A DNA stretch of 64,000 nucleotides from Chryseobacterium sp. T16E-39 (GTDB lineage Bacteria > Bacteroidota > Bacteroidia > Flavobacteriales > Weeksellaceae). The translations under genes were made by a program, and so were the position numbers. The stretch covers positions 4,774,001 to 4,838,000 of the forward strand of contig NZ_CP022282.1 of assembly GCF_002216065.1 (NCBI RefSeq), in the 5' to 3' direction. This document shows, piece after piece, positions 1-8,121 of this stretch (its first letter is position 1; the number at the start of each line of letters is the position of its first letter). The notes beneath the pieces were generated by a model, which saw nothing but the letters and a program-made list of their open reading frames with translations, had not been told where the DNA came from and searched no databases.

Positions 1-2
1 TG

Positions 3-335
3 ATGATCTTCCTGAATACGGGATTAATGAAAACGCCCTGGTTTCATTTAAAATTAACTTTCCTGGTTGGGTTAGCGATCTACCACTACTGGTGTTGGAA
101 AAAAGTTCTACAATTAAAAGCCCTGAACGGAAATACTTTAGAAACAGCGAATATAAAATTAAGGCAGGCCAATGAGATTGCCACATTCATTTTATTCCTG
201 GTGGTCTTTACAGTTATTTTAAAATCTTCAGTAATTGAATACTGGTGGCAATTAATTGCCGGATTTTTCGTTCTTGTATTTTTAATTATGATGACCGTAA
301 AACTTGTCAATAAAAACAAAAAAAAGAAACAATAG
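3..335 (+). CDS. HemJ/CopD-like membrane protein, C-terminal part (cut by window edge)
   Basis: The 110 visible residues resemble the C-terminal half of the UPF0093/HemJ family of small membrane proteins, some of which act as protoporphyrinogen oxidases. Visible are a membrane helix with a conserved histidine (KLTFLVGLAIYHYW), the family-like LRQANEIATF segment (HemJ proteins have an R-x-x-NE pattern here), two further hydrophobic helices (about 58-75 and 80-100) and a lysine-rich end. The family is about 180 residues long and the frame is open to the window edge, so the true start lies upstream and the methionine at position 3 is probably internal. The gene ends 57 bases before gldF. A general CopD-like protein is the alternative. 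Confidence 0.65.
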   Translation: MIFLNTGLMKTPWFHLKLTFLVGLAIYHYWCWKKVLQLKALNGNTLETANIKLRQANEIATFILFLVVFTVILKSSVIEYWWQLIAGFFVLVFLIMMTVKLVNKNKKKKQ

Positions 336-392
336 TAAAAGGAACTGTATTTACATGAATACATTCTACATTTTACATTTTACAAAAAAACT

Positions 393-1121
393 ATGATTGC
401 AATTTTTAAAAAAGAACTTTGGAGTTACTTCGGGAACTGGAGTGCGTGGATCATTATCGCAGCCTTCAGTCTGATAGCAACTCTTTTTTTGTTTTTTTTC
501 GATAACGATTCTAATATCTTTGAGATTGGGATGGCTTCTTTACAGAGCTATTTTGTTTTAGTCCCTTGGTTACTGATGTTCATCATTCCTGCACTTTCCA
601 TGAAAACGTTTGCAGAAGAACAACAAACAGGAACTTTAAACTGGTTGTTTTCACAGCCCTTAAAAGTCTCAGATCTGGTATTGGGGAAATTCCTTTCTGT
701 TTGGGTAGTTGGGATCTTATGTCTGATTCCTTCACTGATCTATTTATATACAGTATATGTTTTAGGTGTTCCAGCAGGGAATATTGATCTTGGAATGACT
801 TTCGGAAGTTATATCGGATTGATTATGCTTATTGCGGCTTTTTCTGGAGTAGGAATTTTAGCATCATCGTTGTCTCAAAACCAGATCATGGCTTATTTGC
901 TGGGTGTTTTCATGTGTTTTATCATGTATTTCGGAATCGAACAGTTAGCAAGTTACAAGCTATTGGGCGGAGCAGATTTCATTTTACAGAATATCGGTTT
1001 TTATCAGCATTTTCTTGGATTTACAAGAGGGTTGATCGATTTTAAAGATGTAGCCTATTTTGTTTTAATCATCGGTGTTTCGTTAGTATTGTCCAATCAT
1101 TTTATCAATAAAAAGAAGTAG
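393..1121 (+). CDS. gldF: Gliding motility ABC transporter permease GldF
   Basis: This 242-residue integral membrane protein has about six hydrophobic helices and the ABC-2 permease hallmark around residues 70-92 (EEQQTGTLNWLFSQPLK). In Flavobacterium johnsoniae GldF forms an ABC transporter with the ATPase GldA and with GldG, and is needed for gliding. Length and the neighbouring gldG, 4 bases downstream, fit this assignment. gldA is not in the window. The start is preceded by an AT-rich stretch without a clear ribosome binding site, which is normal for this phylum. Whether this organism glides cannot be told from the sequence; many Chryseobacterium keep these genes. Confidence 0.93.
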   Translation: MIAIFKKELWSYFGNWSAWIIIAAFSLIATLFLFFFDNDSNIFEIGMASLQSYFVLVPWLLMFIIPALSMKTFAEEQQTGTLNWLFSQPLKVSDLVLGKFLSVWVVGILCLIPSLIYLYTVYVLGVPAGNIDLGMTFGSYIGLIMLIAAFSGVGILASSLSQNQIMAYLLGVFMCFIMYFGIEQLASYKLLGGADFILQNIGFYQHFLGFTRGLIDFKDVAYFVLIIGVSLVLSNHFINKKK

Positions 1122-1125
1122 AATT

Positions 1126-2793
1126 ATGAAGAAGATATCATTAAAGTCTCCATTAGGAATTTTACTGTTTGTAATCCTGCCGTTGGTGATCATCCTGGCT
1201 GTTTCGGGAATCAGATTGGACTTAACAAAAGAAAAAAGATATACCCTTTCCGATAATACCATTAAAGTACTGGAATCGGTAAAAAAGCCTTTAACTGTTG
1301 AGGTGTATTTGGAGGGAGATTTTCCTGCAAGCTTCAAGCAGCTGCAAAGCGAAACAAAGTTTATGCTGGAGGAATTCAGAAAGATCAATCCAAAAATAGA
1401 TTTTAAATTTATCGATCCTATTAAGACAAAGATGTCCCAGGACACTTTAATGGCGATGGGAATGCAGCCTTCGGTTCTGCCGGATGTGAAAGATGGTAAA
1501 GTTTCACAGATCGTATTGTTTCCGTATGCTGTGCTTAAATACAATAAGGGAGGAGTTTCTATTCCCCTAGTCGTACAACAGGCTAATATTAATGCAGATG
1601 AACAGCTGACAAAATCTATTGAGAATTTAGAATACAATCTGGTTTCCAATATCAAAAATATTGCAACTGATAAAAGAAAGAAAATAGGAGTTTTGGTCAA
1701 TCAGGACGAATTAAGTCCGGGTGAATTTCAGGGATTCATGCATCTTGCTTTAGAGAATTACGATGCAGGACCGGTTATTCCTAAAAATCAGGTTGAGCTA
1801 AGTGTTGCAGATGTTCCTTTATTAAAGCAGATGAGTGCTTTAGTTATTGCAAAACCGAGAAAAGCATTTACTGACGGCGAAAAAGTAATTCTCGATCAGT
1901 ACATCATGAATGGTGGAAAAACCTTATGGATGATTGATGCGGTGAATGCCGAAATGGATACACTGACAAGGTCTAAAAAGGTAATGCCTTTCCCTGTTGA
2001 TATTAATATGACGGATTTCTTCTTTAACTATGGAATCAGGATCAATCCTGCTTTGGTAAAAGATGTAAAGAAATTTGCTTTGTTGAGATTGGTGACTGGA
2101 GAGGTGAGTGGCAACCCACAGTATACAAGCCTTCCATGGCCCTATTTTCCATTGGGAATTGCTGAAAAGAACGATCCGATCACAAAGAATATCAATCCGG
2201 TAAAATTTGAATTTCCAACATCGATTGATACGTTAGGCAGAAAGAATATTAAAACCAAAGTTCTTTTTGAATCCAGCGAGAGAACTTTACTGAAACAGGT
2301 TCCCAATTATGTGGATTTGAAAGAAATTTCAAGTGTTGACAGTCTGGGTCAAATGGAAAAACCAAGTACACCGAAAATCTTTGCAGTAGCATTGGAAGGG
2401 AAATTTACTTCAGCTTATGCCTCAAGAATTGAAAGGAAATCATATCCGGGTTTTAAAGGAGAAAGTCCAAACAATAAAATGATTGTGATTGCAGACGGGG
2501 ATGTTGGAAGAAATAAAGTAATCAAGGGGCAACCGCTACCATTAGGAGTAGATTTGATGACAAATGAGCAATTCGGAAACGAACAATTTCTAAAAAATGC
2601 TTTAGATTTTCTTTTAGATGACAGCAACCTGATGGAACTGAGAAATCGAAACATTGAAGAAAGATTGTTAGATAGGCAGAGAATAACTGAAGAGAAGACC
2701 AATTGGCAGTGGTTTAATTTACTGCTTCCGTTAGCAATTATAGGATTGCTGGGAGGATTGTTCTTCTGGTTAAGGAAGAGAAAATTTAATTAA
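1126..2793 (+). CDS. gldG: Gliding motility ABC transporter component GldG
   Basis: This 555-residue protein has one N-terminal membrane helix (about 10-28), a large extracytoplasmic region of the ABC-type uncharacterised transport domain family, and a C-terminal helix followed by a basic tail (WFNLLLPLAIIGLLGGLFFW, then RKRK). This layout and the pairing with gldF match GldG, the auxiliary subunit of the GldAFG transporter. Translation is probably coupled to gldF through the 4-base gap. A strong hairpin with a T-run follows the stop codon, so the operon appears to end here. Confidence 0.93.
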   Translation: MKKISLKSPLGILLFVILPLVIILAVSGIRLDLTKEKRYTLSDNTIKVLESVKKPLTVEVYLEGDFPASFKQLQSETKFMLEEFRKINPKIDFKFIDPIKTKMSQDTLMAMGMQPSVLPDVKDGKVSQIVLFPYAVLKYNKGGVSIPLVVQQANINADEQLTKSIENLEYNLVSNIKNIATDKRKKIGVLVNQDELSPGEFQGFMHLALENYDAGPVIPKNQVELSVADVPLLKQMSALVIAKPRKAFTDGEKVILDQYIMNGGKTLWMIDAVNAEMDTLTRSKKVMPFPVDINMTDFFFNYGIRINPALVKDVKKFALLRLVTGEVSGNPQYTSLPWPYFPLGIAEKNDPITKNINPVKFEFPTSIDTLGRKNIKTKVLFESSERTLLKQVPNYVDLKEISSVDSLGQMEKPSTPKIFAVALEGKFTSAYASRIERKSYPGFKGESPNNKMIVIADGDVGRNKVIKGQPLPLGVDLMTNEQFGNEQFLKNALDFLLDDSNLMELRNRNIEERLLDRQRITEEKTNWQWFNLLLPLAIIGLLGGLFFWLRKRKFN

Positions 2794-2799
2794 GTATAG

Positions 2800-2832
2800 A
2801 AAAAGAGAAACTGTGAAGTTTCTCTTTTTTAT
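2800..2832 (+). terminator. Intrinsic terminator after gldFG
   Basis: AAAAAGAGAAACT, a four-base loop (GTGA) and AGTTTCTCTTTTTT form a long perfect stem ending in a T-run, 6 bases after the gldG stop. The A-tract on the other side would also let it work for the minus-strand gene ending at 2878. Confidence 0.9.
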
Positions 2833-2877
2833 TTAGAAGTACAAACAACAATGTTGTTATTCTGTTTATGTGTAAGT

Positions 2878-3231
2878 TTAATCTAGGCTATCCTTTTCTT
2901 TTTTCAGCAATACCTTGTTTGCGGTAGTTTTTATCACTTTTTTTCTTTTTCTTTTTGGCTCTTCCGATAAGGTTTCTCCGGGACTTACAATTGTGCCTGT
3001 CGTTCCATTATCTATAAGAGTAGAATGAGTCCCATCAGGATTTACGACTGTCTTTGTCATTCCTGTACCGACGATGGTTGAATGGGTTCCATTGGGGTTT
3101 ACAATTGTCTGTGTTGCTCCGGTGTCAATTACGGTTGAGTGAGTACCATCAGGATTTACTACAATTGTTTGAGCTTTTGCATTAGTTAAAGCGATGGTCA
3201 ACAACGAGAAGATCAATACTGTTTTTTTCAT
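2878..3231 (-). CDS. Small secreted repeat protein (NPDGTHST repeats)
   Basis: The 117-residue product starts with a clear signal peptide (about 1-20, ending AKA before Q21). Residues 22-85 hold three and a half copies of a roughly 19-residue repeat with the core NPDGTHST followed by V/I/L, I/V, D/G and an xG. A lysine/arginine-rich tail follows (KRKRKKVIK). No enzyme motif is visible. The repeats suggest a short beta-rich, surface or periplasmic protein, and the basic tail could bind something acidic; both are inferences. I do not recognise a named family. Copy number of the DNA repeat (about 57 bp) could vary between strains. Confidence 0.75.
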   Translation of the reverse strand: MKKTVLIFSLLTIALTNAKAQTIVVNPDGTHSTVIDTGATQTIVNPNGTHSTIVGTGMTKTVVNPDGTHSTLIDNGTTGTIVSPGETLSEEPKRKRKKVIKTTANKVLLKKEKDSLD

Positions 3232-3313
3232 TTTTTTAGTGATTGTGGAGGTTGCCTAAATTATAAACTTATTATTCCCTAAAAATTTTAATATTTTGTA
3301 TTCCTCTGTAAAC

Positions 3314-3748
3314 TTAGCTCTTTTCTAGCCCATCCCTTATTGCTTCTCCAAGCACTTCAATATTAATATCCTTCAAGGCTTTGAACTTAATACAATACCC
3401 AGTTACACTCGCTTTTCCTATTTTCTCTCCATAGGTTTGGGGTAAATAGTTCTTGTCGTCAATACCAAGGATGTATACAGAAATTCCGCTTGTATTTGCA
3501 CTGAGACCTATCTGATAAAAATCTCTCGTACTTCCGTCAGCATACTTCATGACTTGAAATCCATATCCTATATTGGGATTGGAAACCGTTTTTCCCTCTT
3601 CATTTTTACCATCAAGAAACCATAACTTACATTCTGGCATAGTTTGTAGAATGTATTGATGTAATGTTTCCATATCACGACATTTAGAGTCTGGTTGAGT
3701 GGAAATATAATGGATAATTTTCTCTTCTGTGGTCATAACGGATGTCAT
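3314..3748 (-). CDS. DUF1801-like small protein
   Basis: The 144-residue soluble protein resembles the DUF1801 / YdhG-like fold. It has an N-terminal helical segment (IIHYISTQPDSKCRDMETLH), a central beta-rich part with GYGFQVMKYADG and DFYQIGLSANTSGISVYI, and a C-terminal KFKALKDINIEVL stretch, as in the iron-chaperone-like proteins of this group. Function is unknown. There are two possible starts, Met1 and Met5; the second (3736) is equally plausible. It lies 37 bases downstream of an XRE regulator on the same strand and may be co-transcribed with it. Confidence 0.7.
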   Translation of the reverse strand: MTSVMTTEEKIIHYISTQPDSKCRDMETLHQYILQTMPECKLWFLDGKNEEGKTVSNPNIGYGFQVMKYADGSTRDFYQIGLSANTSGISVYILGIDDKNYLPQTYGEKIGKASVTGYCIKFKALKDINIEVLGEAIRDGLEKS

Positions 3749-3785
3749 TGTAAGAACTTAGAAATAAGATCAAGTGTAAAGCTGT

Positions 3786-4154
3786 CTATTTAGATTTTAA
3801 TTTCTGATTTTCCTCTTTTAAGGTTTCAATTTGTTCTTTTAAAACCTTAATATAATCTTGTAAGTTTTCTATAACAGAATCTGGAATATTAAACTGTTGA
3901 TTGTAAAAATTACCGGAATTTGAGTTGTCGCTGAAAGTTGAGTTTTCATTATGTACGATACCGGTTGGTTTTTCTTCTTTTATCTCCTCTACGGACACAT
4001 TTAAAGCTGTCGCCAACTTTTCCCATTCATCATCATATATTCTTATTTCTCCTCTTTCCTTACGAGAGTAGTTGGAAGGATCTGTTGCGATAATGCCTGC
4101 CAGTTTCTCCTGAGAGAATCCTCTTTGTTTTCTTAGATTTCGTAGCTTTTCCAT
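3786..4154 (-). CDS. XRE-family helix-turn-helix regulator with coiled-coil tail
   Basis: Residues 3-60 form a Cro/CI-type HTH (LRNLRKQRGFSQEKLAGIIA, then YSRKERGEIR), the usual DNA-binding start of XRE regulators. The middle is Asn/Ser-rich (SDNSNSGNFYNQQF), and residues about 85-120 are a heptad-like Leu/Ile/Lys/Glu segment that should form a dimerising coiled coil. No ligand or peptidase domain is present. It is the first gene of a probable two-gene unit with the DUF1801-like protein. This architecture is common in Chryseobacterium, but the target genes are unknown. Confidence 0.85.
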   Translation of the reverse strand: MEKLRNLRKQRGFSQEKLAGIIATDPSNYSRKERGEIRIYDDEWEKLATALNVSVEEIKEEKPTGIVHNENSTFSDNSNSGNFYNQQFNIPDSVIENLQDYIKVLKEQIETLKEENQKLKSK

Positions 4155-4753
4155 AGTGAGATTATATCTGTGCTTTGTACAAATATAGAAAAAAATGAGT
4201 CAGAATTTTTAAGGTTTCTTTTTAATAGATGGAAGAAGAAGGATTTTTAATAAAGAAGATGTGTTTAACGCAAAGAAAAATTAGATGTATACATATAAAG
4301 ACAGCAAAGACCTTAAATCAATGAAATTGACTTTAAGAAGCTAGCTTAATAAACGACTTTGTCGCTACTCTTTGAAAAACTTATAATAGAAAAGTGCTTG
4401 TATCTAAGACTTTGTGTTAAAAAAAATGAATCACAAAAGTATGAGTATAGATTCCTACGGAATGACAAAGATTATGGTAACAACTTGTCATTCTGAGCGA
4501 AGCGAAAAATCTCTACAATGTAAAAACTTCACTCTAAAATGATCATTGAACTTTTTAATTCTGGTTATCACTTCACCAACTTCTCGATACGGTTTTCTTC
4601 GAAAATCTACTCGAAGTGACGACCATGATTCGAGATTTGTGTACACCGTCAGTTCGAGTGAAATGATTTGAAATGCAATGGAAAATCATTTTGTATCGAG
4701 AACTGCTCCCAAATAGGAATACTCTTTAAAGCCAAGCGTTAATATTTTTGATT
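4155..4753. other. 599-base gap without a gene, carrying degenerate inverted repeats
   Basis: No open frame here looks coding. The gap holds fragments of interspersed repeats: AGATTCCTACGGAATGACAA near 4450, TTGTCATTCTGAGCGAAGCG near 4485, and a larger imperfect inverted repeat at 4580-4703 (separate entry). Similar pieces recur near 6860, 6950, 31540 and 56625. The first part (4200-4440) is AT-rich and featureless. Confidence 0.7.
4580..4703. repeat. Imperfect long inverted repeat (TTCTCGATAC ... TATCGAGAA family)
   Basis: The left arm begins CTTCTCGATAC and runs to ACTCGAAGTGACG. The right arm reads CGTCAGTTCGAGTG and ends TTTGTATCGAGAAC. The arms are roughly complementary over about 40 bases with gaps and could fold into a long hairpin. 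A half copy with CGTCAGTTCGAGTG and ATGATCGAGAA lies at 56625-56674. It is probably a non-coding interspersed repeat of the genus. Confidence 0.6.
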
Positions 4754-5248
4754 TTATATTTTTTCATTCAATTTTACCTTATAGCTCAAGTAAAACAGCG
4801 ACAAACTTATTATTAAAAATAAACTCCCACTGAAATATAAGTAGATCTTAAAATCATTAAACCAATTTTCAAAATACAAAGGTTTAAAAGGTGATGAAGC
4901 ATATTTTATAAAAATGATTACAAAACTGAGAATAATAACCATTAAAGAATTGATCCAGCTTATTTTTCGTTTTGAAGAGATCCATATGCTGATTAAGCAT
5001 CCGATTACAAACCCATAAATTTGATAGTTTCTGATCGTATTGATGAGATCGTTAAATTTTAAAATATCGATTTTATTTCTATCAAAAAAAGTGGTTATGT
5101 TTTCAGAACTTTTAGCTGAATTTATGAAGAGTTCGGAAAGTTGCATATCCGTTAAATATGAAAATACTTGCGGTGAAAGAACAATAAAATTAAATGCAAT
5201 AATTTGAATGATGATGTATTTAACTTCTATTTTACTGAAAATATTCAT
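4754..5248 (-). CDS. Hypothetical four-helix membrane protein
   Basis: The 164-residue protein has four hydrophobic segments (about 10-28, 72-90, 97-115 and 137-155) and a short lysine-ended tail. A roughly 45-residue polar loop lies between the first two helices (SELFINSAKSSENITTFFDRN). No family motif is recognised. It stands alone, between the repeat-rich gap and the terminator of the SDR gene. The clean reading frame and helix pattern support a real gene. Confidence 0.6.
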   Translation of the reverse strand: MNIFSKIEVKYIIIQIIAFNFIVLSPQVFSYLTDMQLSELFINSAKSSENITTFFDRNKIDILKFNDLINTIRNYQIYGFVIGCLISIWISSKRKISWINSLMVIILSFVIIFIKYASSPFKPLYFENWFNDFKIYLYFSGSLFLIISLSLFYLSYKVKLNEKI

Positions 5249-5277
5249 AACACTACTTTATTCAGCAAAAATAGAAA

Positions 5278-5308
5278 ACAAAAAAGAGAAACCTTCAGGT
5301 CTCTCTTA
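5278..5308 (-). terminator. Intrinsic terminator after the SDR gene
   Basis: Read on the minus strand, AAGAGAGACCT, a two-base loop and AGGTTTCTCTT form a stem with one wobble, followed by a T-run. It lies about 45 bases after the stop of the SDR gene. Confidence 0.75.
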
Positions 5309-5311
5309 AAT

Positions 5312-5341
5312 CATGAATACATTGTACATGAATACATTGTA
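5312..5341. repeat. Tandem duplication of a 15-base unit (CATGAATACATTGTA)
   Basis: Two consecutive identical copies of CATGAATACATTGTA sit between the SDR stop and its terminator. A related single copy (CATGAATACATTCTACA) is just upstream of gldF at about 354-370. Confidence 0.8.
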
Positions 5342-5350
5342 CAATTAAAA

Positions 5351-6088
5351 CTACCACGGACTGATTCCTGATTCATCCTCAATATCATTACTGAAATACT
5401 GACCTGTCGGCCCGTTTTCATCGGTAAGTGTGTGTTTGATAATAAAGGAGGCTGCACTTTCTACAGAACCCGGTCCACTGTGAGCATTGAAATCGGTTGC
5501 AGTATATCCGGGATCAATGACATTGACTTTAAATGGAAGTTCCCTTAGCTCATAAGCGAGAACGATTGTGTAAGCATTTAAGGCTGATTTTGACGGACCA
5601 TAAGCTGCTCCTTTCACATGATAGTATTTCCAGTTAGGATCGCTGTGTAATGTTAAAGAACCAAGACCGGAAGTGATATTGCTGATTCTTGGACTATCGG
5701 ATTTTTTTAGAAGGTCTAAAAAAGCCTGTGTTACACTGATCACTCCAAAGAAATTGGTATCAAATACCTGTTGAATATCTTTAATAGAGGCATTTGTTGC
5801 AGTTTGAGGATTCGTTCCCAAGATCCCTGCATTATTGATCAGGATATCCAGTTTCCCTTGTTCATTTTCAACAATATTTCTGGCTGCTGAAATTGAATCG
5901 GGGTTGGTAACATCTATTTCAATCGCTTTGATATTCTGATATCCATTTTCATTAAGCTCTTTTACTACGGCTTCTCCTTTTTCAAGGCTTCGGCTTCCTA
6001 AGTAAACGAAAAATCCTTTTTCTGATAATTGTTTTGTCGTTTCAAGACCAATGCTTCTGTTGGCTCCTGTTATTAATGCTGATTTCAT
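5351..6088 (-). CDS. Short-chain dehydrogenase/reductase (SDR)
   Basis: The 245-residue classical SDR has a Rossmann nucleotide motif at the start (TGANRSIG, residues 7-14), the NNAG motif near residue 86, a catalytic serine region (SNITSG) and the Tyr-x-x-x-Lys pair in YGPSK (about 163-167). NADP(H)-linked reduction of a small carbonyl compound is the family role; the substrate is unknown. Its promoter region contains the palindrome TTTTGCCA-TT-TGGCAAAA 51 bases before the start, and the same palindrome precedes the Crp/Fnr gene just upstream. The SDR is therefore a likely target of that regulator. Confidence 0.88.
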   Translation of the reverse strand: MKSALITGANRSIGLETTKQLSEKGFFVYLGSRSLEKGEAVVKELNENGYQNIKAIEIDVTNPDSISAARNIVENEQGKLDILINNAGILGTNPQTATNASIKDIQQVFDTNFFGVISVTQAFLDLLKKSDSPRISNITSGLGSLTLHSDPNWKYYHVKGAAYGPSKSALNAYTIVLAYELRELPFKVNVIDPGYTATDFNAHSGPGSVESAASFIIKHTLTDENGPTGQYFSNDIEDESGISPW

Positions 6089-6138
6089 TTTCTTGTTTTA
6101 TTTAATAATGTAAAGGTCACACAATTAAAAATGAAATC

Positions 6139-6157
6139 TTTTGCCATTTGGCAAAAA
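6139..6157. promoter_or_regulatory. Palindromic operator, copy 1 (upstream of the SDR)
   Basis: TTTTGCCA-TT-TGGCAAAA is a perfect 18-base inverted repeat located between the end of the Crp/Fnr gene and the start of the SDR. It lacks a T-run and is repeated upstream of the regulator itself, so an operator is more likely than a terminator. Confidence 0.75.
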
Positions 6158-6163
6158 GTGATT

Positions 6164-6733
6164 TTAGCGTATATTTTTTCTTATCCTGCTCAATGAAGAT
6201 TGGGTAACACCAAGATAAGAAGCAATATAGGAGAGTGGAATACGATTGACAACGGTAGGATAGATTTCAAGAAACCTAAGATATCGGGTAGTTGCATCTT
6301 CCGAAACAAGTGGGCTTCGCCTTTCTACTTTTTGGATCAGTGCTCTTGAAATAATTTTATGAACAATAGCCTCCCATCCAACAATCGTTTGTAAAAGTTC
6401 CAGCCAGTCTTTTCTTGAAAAAACAATCATTGTACAATCGGTTACTGCCTGAACATAAGTACTGGAGCAGATTTCATTATCAAAACTTTCCAGATCTACT
6501 ACCATATTATTTTCTTCAATAAAATATTTAGTGATCTCTTCCCCTTTATTATCATAATAGCATACCCGTAAAATACCATCTACTGTAAATCCCACCTGTC
6601 GTGCGATTTTTCCCGCCTCCGAAAAATAGGCATCTTTTGCAAGATGAAGTTCAGTTGCTTTGCTTGCAATAAAGTCGATCTGCTGTTGGTTCAAATTCCC
6701 AAACCTTAAGATAAAGTCGAATAGTTCTTTCAT
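6164..6733 (-). CDS. Crp/Fnr-family transcriptional regulator
   Basis: The 189-residue protein has an N-terminal cyclic-nucleotide-binding-like beta domain (about 20-120, including the YFSEAGKIARQVGFTVDGIL segment) and a C-terminal HTH (about 163-189, YLGVTQSSLSRIRKNI). No cysteine cluster typical of Fnr is visible, and the phosphate-binding cassette of true cAMP receptors is not evident; many Bacteroidota paralogues share this. Identical 18-base palindromes lie 31 bases upstream of its own start and upstream of the adjacent SDR. This suggests autoregulation plus control of the SDR. The effector is unknown. Confidence 0.88.
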   Translation of the reverse strand: MKELFDFILRFGNLNQQQIDFIASKATELHLAKDAYFSEAGKIARQVGFTVDGILRVCYYDNKGEEITKYFIEENNMVVDLESFDNEICSSTYVQAVTDCTMIVFSRKDWLELLQTIVGWEAIVHKIISRALIQKVERRSPLVSEDATTRYLRFLEIYPTVVNRIPLSYIASYLGVTQSSLSRIRKNIR

Positions 6734-7064
6734 GCCCGAAATTTAGTCAAAGATAATGGTTAAGTTTTTGCCATTTGGCAAAAAGTAGCAAGCATCTGGA
6801 CAAATCTAGGTCTTATATTGTTAAAATTAAAACCACAAAGTCACAAAAGTTTTTAAACACTCTGTCATTGCGAACCGAAGGTGAAGCAATCTCAATCAAG
6901 AATTACAATTACAAAAAGCACAGAAGTTTTTAGAATATTGATGTTTAGATTCTTTCAGAATGACAAAGACTGTGTATAAAGTGCATATAAGAAATGAAAA
7001 GCAAAATTTAATATCTGCATGAATAGATAAACTAAGTAAAATTAAAGTATCGAAGTCATTAGTT
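6734..7064. other. 331-base gap with operator and repeat fragments
   Basis: Apart from the palindrome at 6765-6784, the gap contains a degenerate pair TGTCATTGCGAACCGAAGG (about 6863) and AGATTCTTTCAGAATGACAA (about 6949) in inverted orientation, of the same family as those at 4450 and 31540. A minus-strand frame here runs into the AraC gene and does not look coding. Confidence 0.65.
6765..6784. promoter_or_regulatory. Palindromic operator, copy 2 (upstream of the Crp/Fnr gene)
   Basis: TTTTTGCCA-TT-TGGCAAAAA is a perfect inverted repeat with 9-base arms, 31 bases before the regulator start. Its core is identical to the copy at 6139. The two-fold symmetry and 14-16 base core size suit a dimeric Crp/Fnr-type protein, though the half-site TTTGCCA differs from the classical TGTGA and TTGAT half-sites. 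Confidence 0.78.
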
Positions 7065-7979
7065 TTAATTAAATAATTTCCTGAATTCCAATGGCGACTG
7101 ATTAGTCTTTTGCTTGAATAGTTTACTGAAAGACTGCGGATGTTCAAATCCAAGCTCATATGCAATTTCACTCACTGAAAGGGCCGTTGTACTCAAGCGC
7201 TCTTTTGCGGAGTCAATTAATTTATTCTGAATATGCTGTTGGGTATTTTGTTGGGTGTGGATACGCAATAGTGTTCCCAGATAATTGGGAGAAATATTCA
7301 TTTTTTCTGCTATATCTTTTACTGAAGGAACTCCGTTTTCCAGAAGATTTCCATTTTCAAAATATTGTGAAAGGACCTGCTCAAATCTATCAAGAAGCTC
7401 ATGGCTGGACTTTTTCCGGGTTAAAAACTGACGTTCGTAAAACCGTTCGGAATAAATCAATAATAATTCAATTTGTGCCACAATTAATTCTTGTGTGAAT
7501 TTATCAATATTTGATTGGTATTCTTTTTCGATACTTTTGAAAATATCTACAATGGTCTGTTCTTCTTTATCGGAAAGGAAAAGGGCTTCTTTAACCTGGT
7601 AGCTGAAGAAATCATAGGACTTTAACTTATTGGCCAATGAAGTATTCCATAAAAAATCAGGATGAATTACCAATAACCAGCCGGTAGGTTCCACTTCAAC
7701 TTCCGGTTTTATCTCGAGTTTCAGAAACTGAAGAGGTGAAACAAAACATAAAACCCCGGAATCGAAGTCGTATTCCTGCTGGCCATAATTAAACTTAGCA
7801 TGGACATTCCGTTTTAAACCAATAGAATAAAAATTCTGTATCCATTTGAGTTCACTGTCATCCGTTGGATAGTTCACCTTACTGTAATCGATCAGGCTGA
7901 TTAAAGGATGCTCAGGATTGGGCAGGTTACAAAAAGCATGAAATTCAGAAATTGAATTAAAGCGAAATGTCTTTTTCAT
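7065..7979 (-). CDS. AraC-family transcriptional regulator
   Basis: This 304-residue regulator has a divergent N-terminal sensor region (about 1-190) and a typical AraC double HTH at 205-304. The second HTH is clear: SVSEIAYELGFEHPQSFSKL then FKQKTNQSPLEFRK. The N-terminal part resembles other Chryseobacterium AraC proteins of about 300 residues with an AraC-binding/cupin-like domain. It lies downstream of an SDR on the same strand (142-base gap), and regulation of that SDR is plausible but unproven. Confidence 0.9.
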   Translation of the reverse strand: MKKTFRFNSISEFHAFCNLPNPEHPLISLIDYSKVNYPTDDSELKWIQNFYSIGLKRNVHAKFNYGQQEYDFDSGVLCFVSPLQFLKLEIKPEVEVEPTGWLLVIHPDFLWNTSLANKLKSYDFFSYQVKEALFLSDKEEQTIVDIFKSIEKEYQSNIDKFTQELIVAQIELLLIYSERFYERQFLTRKKSSHELLDRFEQVLSQYFENGNLLENGVPSVKDIAEKMNISPNYLGTLLRIHTQQNTQQHIQNKLIDSAKERLSTTALSVSEIAYELGFEHPQSFSKLFKQKTNQSPLEFRKLFN

Positions 7980-8121
7980 GATACTAAGTTATTTAATTAT
8001 TTTGAATTGATTTTAGGTAAATATTCTTCGTCCAGGCCCTGGCTGATACGGTTACAATTTACTGATGAATAATCGTGGTTATTGTAGGTTCTCATTCAAG
8101 CCAGCTGATGAATCTCTTAAA

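Noticed and set aside
1083..1700. 205-codon open frame on the minus strand opposite gldG
   Set aside because: It lies fully antisense to a well-recognised gene, has a composition typical of a reversed coding frame (runs of Ser, Cys, Leu) and no family resemblance.
2900..3180. CRISPR-like array from regularly spaced repeats
   Set aside because: The repeats are in-frame codons of the NPDGTHST protein and the intervals are also repeated, unlike spacers.
6138..6160. Terminator after the Crp/Fnr gene
   Set aside because: The same palindrome is also upstream of the gene where no transcript ends, and the loop is only two bases.
6896..7171. 91-codon minus-strand frame over the gap and the AraC gene end
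   Set aside because: It overlaps the AraC HTH in another frame and crosses interspersed repeat pieces; no start context or homology.
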